The position numbers and the translations under genes were made by a program. The notes beneath the pieces were generated by a model. The model had not been told where the DNA came from, did no database searches, and worked only from the letters and a program-made list of their open reading frames with translations. A stretch of DNA of 64,000 nucleotides, from NCBI GenBank assembly GCA_963556695.1, contig CAUWAG010000018.1, positions 3,906,001-3,970,000 on the forward strand, written 5' to 3'. Numbering within the stretch: position 1 is the first letter of the stretch; each line of letters opens with the position of its first letter. This document shows positions 56,153 to 64,000 of this stretch, in pieces. The stretch is from Anthostomella pinea. Lineage: Eukaryota; Ascomycota; Sordariomycetes; Xylariales; Xylariaceae.

Positions 56153-56365
56153 TTATTCTCGATACTGGTCTCGAAGCAAGCCTCTGATATACTCATATGA
56201 CACAGGCATGAGGTACAAGCCCTTTTCATCCGGGACGTCCTCGGGGAGTTTGAGGAGGTTGACGTCCCCGAACGGCACACGTGTGTATTCTGCCTGTCTA
56301 CCCGCGAAACCACCAGGGGAGTGGGAACCCCCGAACATTTCTGCTGTGCGGCCGCCGTATACCAT
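56153..56365 (-). pseudogene. Relic of a zinc alcohol dehydrogenase (MDR family)
   Basis: A 70-codon frame reads MVYGGRTAEMFGGSHSPGGFAGRQAEYTRVPFGD and then VNLLKLPEDVPDEKGLYLM. This matches the middle of fungal zinc-dependent alcohol/formaldehyde dehydrogenases of about 380-400 residues, but the zinc-site N-terminal part and the Rossmann-fold part are absent on both sides. After KGLYL the family pattern (usually S-D-V-x-x-T-S-Y-H) is broken to MPVSYEY. No intact remainder is found within about 500 bp. An old partial deletion or a fragment moved here. Confidence 0.6.
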
Positions 56366-56868
56366 GTTTTCAATCGTGTTGCTACTTGTCCGTGCACACT
56401 ACGAGGATTGCCTCTTCTTGCAATAGGCACACTCCCCACACGCGATCCGGAAACTCACTACCGCTCTATCTCCCTTCTATGAGCTCTTGACCAGTTGTTG
56501 CTGAGGTGCGAGTTTGGTGAAGAGTTGTGGTTTGGCAGGATGTTATGAGGTCTGAAATAAAACAACCTACTCTGTTCTAGAATACCTACCTTTCGAGCAA
56601 GCTAGTCTGCCTTCCTGAGCTTCCGCGTAGCTGCTGCAAAGTATTGTCATTCGCCCTGCGGATCACCAAGCTGTGTCGTCATCTGCAAGATGCTTTTATT
56701 TCTACGGCTCTGCAATGTTATCTAGTCCTGCACCAATGACCCTGCCGCTTCTTCCGCTGCGGTTTCTACATTCAGGCAAGCGAAGGCGGTCGAACGAAGC
56801 TTACCATCATGGCTCCTGGTCAACAGCCCGTCCCCACCACCCCTCTGGAACAGAACACTGGCTACACC
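56366..56868. other. Gap between dehydrogenase relic and helicase gene
   Basis: 500 bp holding the 3' flank of the large helicase gene. Short plus-strand frames run into and antisense to that gene. Nothing else is seen. Confidence 0.4.
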
Positions 56869-59800
56869 TCAAAGATGCATGTTACCGAAGTCCTCCTCGA
56901 TATCCCGCGCGTGCTCGACGCCAGCCGTGGCCTGGTGGTTCTGGCCACCGATGCCAGCGCCGCACGCCGGACACCGTGCAAGTTGCATCGGCATGCCGCA
57001 CTCGCCGACTGTAAACGGATGCCCATTCACGCATCGGTACCAATGCCCAGTGCCGCTGAACTCCCTTGCCATCGCGGCGACGACCATCTTCATCTCGCTC
57101 GTGGAGACGCCTTTGTTGAGCATCCTGCGGACGTCGACGATCTCGTCTTTCAAGCCTTTCGTCGGGTTGACATCCTTACCGACAAAGCTTTTGCAGACCT
57201 TGTCGGCTGAGTCTAGACGATCAAATCCCGCTTTGTTCAATACTTCCTGGACGTGGAGGGCTCCGGGCTGAGCGCCCTCCGCCGTGGCGTCGATATTGCC
57301 ACACTCCATTGCTGCAAATCGAGCCCAAAAGATGTCGCCTTCAACTGCCTGGCGAAAATTCTGCGTGCTCTGAGCCTCCTTCACCAGTAAGTCGCAACGG
57401 GTGCGATTTGCTGTAAAGTCGATCTGGAGAGTGCCTTTCATCCTGCCTGCCGGAGTCTTGTCGTGCATACTGACGACGTCTGAAAGCAAGATGATTTCGC
57501 AACGAACCAGCAGGCTGGTGGCTTGTAAGTGCTCTCGCAACTGCAGCTCGGCGCTGGAGAAGTCGAACTCTGCCATGCTGGAGTCTTGGTGCTGACGACG
57601 AACAGTCTCCACTAAGTTACGGACTCGCTGATATGGCTGCTCATCTTTGCCCAGTTTCTTGGCGAAGGCCTGGATCTTGTTGCGGGTAGCGATGATTTTC
57701 TGGTAGCGGGAGACCGTGCTGAGACGCTTGACCGCCTTCACCTGCTCGGAGACCTGGCCGAGTAGCTTCAAGTCCTGGCCAGGCTTCCGGGACCTGTCGA
57801 GACTGACCAGAAGCTTCTCCTGGTCTTGAGCTAGACGCTCTTCCAGAGTGGCATGAGTGCTGTTCGACCAGGCAGTGAGCTTCTTTGCACTCTCGTCGAG
57901 CAACGCTCTCCGGACGATGCGTCCGTACCTTGCGACACTGCGGAGGGAGCTTCTGCAGGCTGGGCAGACCTTTAACTCTCCAGAGGAGAACGGCTCAGAA
58001 GAAGTCTTGAGCGCACGAGGCTTGTCTGTCTCGGTATCGATAACATAGTGTTTCGGCATGTCCATGATACCGTCCATGCTGCCGATAGTGAATATGTGGC
58101 CGCATGCCGTGAATATGCATGGGTTATCGTCGAGATTAATATCAGCATAAGTCTCGAACATAATGAAGTCAACAGTCATGCTCTTGATGTTGCCCGTTGC
58201 ACAGTTCTGGCAGAATGTGGCATCTGGGCAAGGTTCGCCGCACACGGAGGGGCACTGGCAACCGCAAGCGAGCATTCTGTCGCATCGCAGAGAGCATGGA
58301 ACCCAGTCGCAGGGAGCAGCGCACGGCATGGAACACCGTGAATGTCGGCAACGAGAACCGCACTGCTCCTCTGCGCAAGGAGCACATGGCTCATGACATT
58401 TCTTATCGCAAGCGGCGTGGATGCAGCGAACGTCGCACTTCTCCTGGCAAAGTGGGCATGGATCTTTATTATGACAGCTAGCTTTGCAATGATGCCTGCA
58501 AGTCGAGTAATTTCGTCCGCAAGGTTGTTTGCACTGCCCGTGCTCGACAGCATTAATGGTGCCGTCATCGTTGCGATTGCGGCATTCGTGGCAGGGCTTT
58601 TGGCATTGGTGGCCGCAGGGTAGTAGATCGCCGCAGACGGCTGAGCACACGTAGTCGAGGCCAACGTCGATGTGGCAAGGTACCATGATCGTATGGCTGC
58701 ATCCCGGCACCGTCTGCTCGACTGGAGTCTCGCAGAGGGCTTTAGAGTGGTCCTGGTCTTGATAACATGGTAGAGAAGTCTTGCAATGGCCGCAACTCAG
58801 CTCCACCTCAACATTGACGATCTCCTGACACTGCTTATAGCACGGATCTCCGCATGGCAGTTGGCAGTTGTGGGTACAGCCGGCCTTTGGGCGGGTACAT
58901 GGCTTCATGCAGTGTACAGCATTGTGGAGCAATTGTGAATGGCATTTGCTCATACAGGCATGGCCACATGACAACTGCTTGTCGCAGGCCAGGTCGCAGC
59001 CAGCTTCCGGCGACAGGCGTATAAAGTCTTCTGGCGTACTGACTGAGAGCGGTGTTGCCTCGTGTCTCGGGCAACACAATTCGAGAGCGTTCCCGAAGTT
59101 ACCATCTCCGCGGAAGATGTCCAGGACGGCCGACCACATCTCAACATTGCTCGTTGTGTTGGAGTTGCCAATGATGTACATGCCGTGTTTGGCCCGAGAT
59201 AATAGCACGTTGATCCGGTTGGAAGTCTTCAAGAAGCCTGGATTGTTCTTGGCGTTGCTGCGTACCAGGGAGATAATGATGACTTTCGCCTCTTCTCCTT
59301 GGAAGTTGTCGACTGTTGCGACCCGAAGAGCCTGTAGGAGGGTGCCACGAGCGATGGACGATGGACGAGTGAGCTTCTCAATAACAAGTTCGCCATCGTC
59401 AGGATCTGTGTCGGCTTGCTTCTGAAGGTCTTCGACGTCCCTCTCGTTGAGGACGATATTGAAGGTAGAACCCAGCTTGTTCCGGATCTTCCTCAGTTGA
59501 CCAAGATACAGTGTAATGACGGCAATCTCGTCAGAGGCGTATATGCCTTGGTGGACCAGGTGAGTGACAAGGGAAGCTACCATTCCCACTTCGAAGTCAT
59601 TCGTGTGAGACATGGAAATCGCACCTTCAGCACCATTCTCCTTGTGCTCGTGATGCATCCAGAACAGTCGTTGACGCATCCCGACCACATTCGGATAGCT
59701 CATGACCGAAGGCGCATCTTCCAGCTGGGGATAAAGCGTCTTGCGAACGAGCTGTGAGATGGAAGGGTGCATTCTCCTCTGCACCGAAAGCGTGCAGTAT

Positions 59801-62800
59801 GGCAGAGGCTGCGCCAGGATGTCGCGGGGCTGGACGAGGCGCTCGAAAAGCGACACATCGAACGAGTATTGGAGTCCGCTCTTGCTTTCGCTTGAGAGGT
59901 CATGGTTCTGGATGTGAGGGCGAAGTTGCTGGTGATCGCCGATAAGAATCGCATGCTCAACAGTCGGCAGCAGTGCAGTCAGGAGATGAGATTCAAGTAC
60001 TTCACCAGCTTCCTCACACACAAGCACCTTGGCACCCGTGCGGCGGATGAGATCAAGATTCTTGGCCAGGCCGCTTGTCGTGATGCCGATGATGTTTGCC
60101 TGCCGAAGGACGCGGAGATCAAGCTCGGTGCTAATGAGGTCGTGCTGCTGCTTAACTCGATTGTACTCGCTCAACGCACGTCGCAGCATATCCTGGAGGT
60201 CTTCCTGTATATTGTCCAGCCAGCTCTGATGGAGAATGCGACGCTCGAATCCTGTCATATTACCTACGTGCACGTCCTGCAGCACGTCTACCGAACGAGG
60301 CCTACCTTGACCCCATGCTGCGCTCTTCAACCAGGAATCCAGTACACTGCCACGGTGACGTCCAGAAATCTGCCAGCCGTCTTCGTCTTCGCCGCCGAAT
60401 AGATTTTCGTAATGCTTTGGGTTGTGCATTTCTAGGTGGGCCGCCACAGCATCCTCAGCGCCGAGTTGACGGATCTGAGATAAAATGCGGTTAATCTCCT
60501 CAGCTTCGGCCTCGATATTCTTCCATAGCGACCATCGATCGCCCTTCTCCGTCTTTGTGAGATCCAAGCGTTGCGTCACTGCCCTCAGGTTGACCTCTGC
60601 TAAACGCTCCGACTTTGAGCTGCCACCGATGCGGACGACATGCTTTACACCTTCGTCCACGAGGCGCTCTAAGCCTTGGTCAAGAGCGTGATTCGTGTAG
60701 CAGACGCAGATCAATGGTCCGAGCTCGCCGGCTGCTCTGTTGTCTAACAGTATCTTGATTAGCTGGACTCCCGTGTACGACTTGCCAGTTCCAGGCGGAC
60801 CTTGGATGAGCGCAAGTGACCTTGATAGAGATGAGACGACTGCCTGAGCTTGACCGGGATCGAGGGTAGAGTAAATTGCCAGCTCCTCGGCCATGGCGTC
60901 CATATTCTGGGCCGGCGTGAGGTGAAGATTAAATCCTGGCTCTGTGACCCCAGATAGATTAAACCGGAAGCCAGGCTTCATGGCATACGCTGGTAAGTCG
61001 ATCGCGGCCTCCCGGCTTGGATTTGCTGGCGTCGATATTGGAGCAAGAATCTCCGGAAATGGCACATCCAGGCTATCACTTAGCCGCTGCATCGCTTGAA
61101 GTGTAGGTCTGAAGGCCGGCAACAGGATTCCGGGAAATTCAACAAGCGAATACTGCTCAGTGTTGCTGTGAAGCAGCTTATCGAGCAACGCATGGACGTC
61201 CGACTGCTCGACTGGCTTAGCAATGACATTTGCGCGCTCCTGGTTGGACCAGAGGTTGTACTGCTTGTGCAATTGCACTGTGTCGGTATCTTCGTCGTCT
61301 TTCTTCTTCTTCTTCATAGGTACGCGAGAGACAACGAAGAAGGTCACGGAGCCTTCGCTGCTAAGCAAGCATATCAGAGCCTCGTAGCCCAAACGCTTTG
61401 AGCTTTGCCACCACTCTCGATGCTCATCTTCCGACTTGCTGTGCAGGTCTTTCGGTTGATCAAAGCTCAGAACGAACTCCATCCCGCCATAGGCATCGAA
61501 AGCAAGATCCGACAAGGTGACGTTCTCGTACACGAAAGTACGCGCGCCTTGATGCTCGCGCCTATTGTTGCCGTCCTGCGGCCGGGGATTCTGCAGCCTC
61601 TCTAACTCGAATTTCGCAGCGTCCCGGAGTTGGCCGACGGTGTCTTCTCGCAACAGGCGGAAGTGGCGGTCAAGTAGGCCTCGAAGACCACCGATGTGCC
61701 ACTTCCTTGGATCAGCGGGCGGTAGATACTCCGTGCGGGAGCTCTGTATCTCCTGCACAGTCGGCAGGATGGAGATACGCCGGATGTCGACGTTGTCGTT
61801 GTCGTGCCTTGGGCCGTCCTCGGAGAGCTCGCCTGGTAGCTCACGTGCAAGCTCGAAAGTGGCACGGTGGCCTACCGTCTTCACGTAATCCTTGGACTCC
61901 GGTAATGCCTGGCCAAGACCGAGACGCTGCTCAATCCGGCGAAGGCATTTCTGAGCTGGCTTGAACGCAAAGGCAGCTGTCTCCGGCAAGGGCTCCTCAA
62001 GGATTGTCGAGAATGTCTCCCCCACCAGCTTCAAGCCATCGTGGACTTGAGCCTCGGTATTGACCTCGATGAGCTTATGCAGCACCGCCAGACTTGTCTC
62101 GATAGCCAGCACAGACTGGAGGTTGGCCACCTGCGAATTCTCGGCGTCCAACAACTGCAGCGACTGGAGATGCCTCGTGACCGCCGCAAAGAGGGAGACA
62201 ACACGTTGGCCATCTCCGCCATAGATGATGTTGTAAATTGTCATGACGCGGCCGTTCATGATGACAGAAGCGAGGACGTTCTTGTGACTAATGGCCTGGA
62301 AGAATGGTAGAATCTGAGCGTCGAAGATATGGGCAGTTTGTGCTTCATTCAGCCCTTCGAAGCCTTGATCGACAACCTCTGTGAGCCGCTGTGAGCCGCC
62401 TTCGCTGGCTAGTAGCGAGATGACTTCTTGCATGAGTCCAGCTTCGCCGCTAACGAGCGCGAGCGCCTGCTTGCAGAAGTTGGACATTGCCGGACCACCC
62501 AGTGGGCGCGTCTTCCCACGAGAAGCATCCGGAATGGGAATGTTGTAGCGCCATTGCTTAAATTGAGCTTCTGTCGTAGCAGTCGAGACGGAGCCAGACG
62601 CACCGGCAGAGGTACCGCCAGGGACACTGGCGCCCGATGTGGCTTTTAGAAGGTCAATGTCCTCCTTGGCGTGAGAGAACTTGCAATCTTTGCCTCGGTT
62701 ACATTTGTTTTTCGCGAAATGCGCACAGGCTTTGCGCTTAAAGTTTGGGTCGAGCTTGTGTGCGTACCTGCAGGCCTCGCCTCTCGTACAGGCGCCGACC

Positions 62801-62881
62801 TGGAAGGCGTGACAGAACCTGTCACTGATTAGTACAGAAGGCTTTCCGAGCAGCAAGGCGAACCTACTTCTGGTCCACCAT
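56869..62881 (-). CDS. CCCH / SF1 helicase / NF-X1 / RZ zinc-finger protein (ZNFX1-like)
   Basis: Exon 1 is only 14 bases (62881-62868, MVDQK...). A 49-bp intron with a TACTAAT branch site and GTGACAG acceptor follows, then one exon (62818-56869), for 1987 residues. Seen: two CCCH fingers (C7/C15/C21/H25 and C36/C44/C50/H54); a UPF1-type SF1 helicase with Walker A GPPGTGKS at 678-685, motif II CEEAGE at about 939-944 and later motifs (DNFQGEEAKVIIISLVRSN, NRINVLLSRAKHGMYIIG); a long array of NF-X1-type Cys/His fingers at about 1280-1560; and a C-terminal RZ finger (H1930, C1934, H1938, C1945, C1954, C1957). This is the layout of ZNFX1. Relatives Hrr1 (fission yeast) and SAD-3 (Neurospora) act in RNA-directed heterochromatin and meiotic silencing, so a small-RNA role is plausible but unproven. 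Confidence 0.9.
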
Positions 62882-63280
62882 GTTAGACCGGTGTTGTCGT
62901 GCTCAAGGCAAGTTGAAGGTGTTTGGGAGTGCGGAGTGTATGTATGCTGTAAGTACGGTGGATCTTTGCGGATAGCAAGGCTTTGTCTGGCTAGTGAATC
63001 TGCCTGAGGCAACTCCAGATGCGCAGGAAGCCTTCAAGAGATGACTCGTATTTGCTTCCCGGCGGGACCTGACATCATATGTGCGACGGATGCAATGCAG
63101 AGGAAGATGGGAGAACGCAGCTGAAGCTCCGCGCGCGTTTGCAGCGCGCAGTCACCTATGGCACCCCATCTGCACCAGAACAACCATCAACACCAAAGCA
63201 ACTGCCGCTCCACGTGTTGTCGCGATACGATGCGGGGAACACGGAGACCGCGCGCTGCTGGACACGGCATCAAATGCATC
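62882..63280. promoter_or_regulatory. Promoter side of the helicase gene and 3' flank of the transporter
   Basis: About 400 bp between the helicase start and the transporter stop, both genes being on the minus strand. The long frame of the helicase continues up to 63012 only because the short first intron has no stop in that frame. No TATA box is obvious. Confidence 0.45.
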
Positions 63281-64000
63281 CTACTCTAAGGCGGTATCGA
63301 CACCTTGCTTCTTGCTGATATCGAACAAGCGATCCGCCACCGCGACTCCTTCTGCATATGCGTCTACCTGATACCGCTTGAACTTCCGCGTTGGCACACG
63401 AGCGATGTACATAATGTCGAGTTCTTCGAACGTTCGGCCCTTGGTCTCCGTCAGGCGGAAGCAGGCCCATCTGCAAAGTCGGTTAGTCTGCATCACCTCC
63501 AATAGGTAGCACGTCTTCGCCTACATGAAGGCAGCAGTGCAGAAGGCAAACCAGAAGAAGCCGGTCTTGCCCCGAAGGTTGAGCTCGGTCGGGTTGATGA
63601 GGTACGGCTGGACGACGTTGGCGAGTGTGCTGGCGATGTAGTAGGTATTGCGACCGAGCACGATGGTCTTCGACCTCAATCGTGTAGATGAAACTTCGGG
63701 CGGGATAGCCCATCCGATCGGACCGATGCTGAGAGAGAAGGTGAACTGCGCATGCGTTAATGTTCCGCGGCACCTGCTACAGGTTGATGATTCGAATCAC
63801 GTACCAACCAAAGCAAGCAAAGTGCTGACTGCGCCTGAACAGCGGCGGCACTGTGCGCATAATCGAGGCAGCCGATAATGAAGAGATATATCGACATCAG
63901 CCCAATGCCAGTACAGTAAAGCCAGCGGCGTCCAAAGCATTTCATCAAGAACCATGACAGGATGGTACCAACAAAGGCTATTGCTGTGCCGCCGAGGTTG
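63281..64000 (-). CDS. MFS sugar transporter, C-terminal part (runs off the window)
   Basis: Three exon pieces are visible, from the window edge (64000) to 63805, 63745-63525 and 63470-63281, with introns of 59 and 54 bp. The translation reads NLGGTAIAFVGTILSWFLMKCFGRRWLYCTGIGLMSIYLFIIGC, then SIGPIGWAIPPEVSSTRLRSKTIVLGRN, GKTGFFWFAF and the family's closing signature ETKGRTFEELDIMY. The P-E-x-x-S-x-R-L-R-x-K and E-T-K-G-x-T motifs place it in the sugar porter family; GLGCLDYAH-like wording and the PTELNLRGKTG segment fit maltose/alpha-glucoside-type fungal permeases, though the exact sugar is not certain. Roughly the last five membrane segments are present. Plasma membrane proton symport is expected. 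Confidence 0.88.

Noticed and set aside
62882..63012. N-terminal extension of the helicase protein to 63012
   Set aside because: A clear branch site, acceptor and donor define a short intron that leads to MVDQK and the CCCH fingers. The extension includes intron sequence.
1..64000. tRNA, rRNA and CRISPR features
   Set aside because: I looked for B-box-like GTTCGA words with pairing arms and for regular repeat-spacer arrays and found none convincing. A covariance search could still find a tRNA I missed.

Overview
The window is nuclear DNA of a filamentous ascomycete (Pezizomycotina). The evidence is short introns of about 50-90 bp with GT...AG ends and TACTAAT/CTAAT-type branch sites, fungal versions of PRC2, Rtt106, Vfa1, Yvh1 and F-box genes, a Zn2Cys6 regulator, and gene-free blocks turned almost entirely into A+T in the manner of repeat-induced point mutation (RIP). 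The style fits Dothideomycetes, but that is an inference from gene style only.

Left part (1-31.9 kb): a SUZ12-like PRC2 subunit (152-2370, -) is divergent from an F-box/leucine-rich protein (4496-6652, +). Next come two unrecognised small genes, a 3'-truncated aminoglycoside-phosphotransferase-like kinase abutting a small AT-rich scar, a six-exon secreted pepsin-like protein with altered active-site motifs and a Ser/Thr-rich tail, and a C2H2 zinc-finger gene broken by one TGA. The histone chaperone RTT106 (-) and VFA1 (+) share a 0.5 kb divergent promoter. A 5.7 kb convergent gap before the phosphatase YVH1 carries a dense cluster of one octamer.

Middle (31.9-47.7 kb): a three-exon C2H2 regulator lies next to a transposon graveyard. 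Three AT-rich elements (35817-38525, 41575-43486, 45286-47717) each have terminal inverted repeats (TIRs) and a TA target duplication. Inside or beside them sit six short, mostly GC-balanced inserts. Five are solo LTRs with a matching 5-bp target duplication and the sixth is an eroded copy. They form at least three families, giving a readable sequence of events: DNA transposon, then RIP, then LTR insertion, then LTR-LTR recombination.

Right part (47.7-64 kb): a mostly empty stretch with a Zn2Cys6 regulator of uncertain 3' structure, a SAM-dependent methyltransferase, a relic of a zinc alcohol dehydrogenase, a 1987-residue CCCH / SF1 helicase / NF-X1 / RZ-finger protein (ZNFX1-like), and the C-terminal part of a sugar transporter running off the right edge.

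The housekeeping genes do not form a pathway cluster. The recurring theme is chromatin and RNA-level genome control (SUZ12, RTT106, the ZNFX1-like helicase) in the same window as RIP-inactivated transposons. Splice sites were placed by eye. In the main genes (SUZ12, aspartic protease, RTT106, VFA1, YVH1, C2H2 regulator, ZNFX1-like) the proposed exons sum to a whole number of codons.
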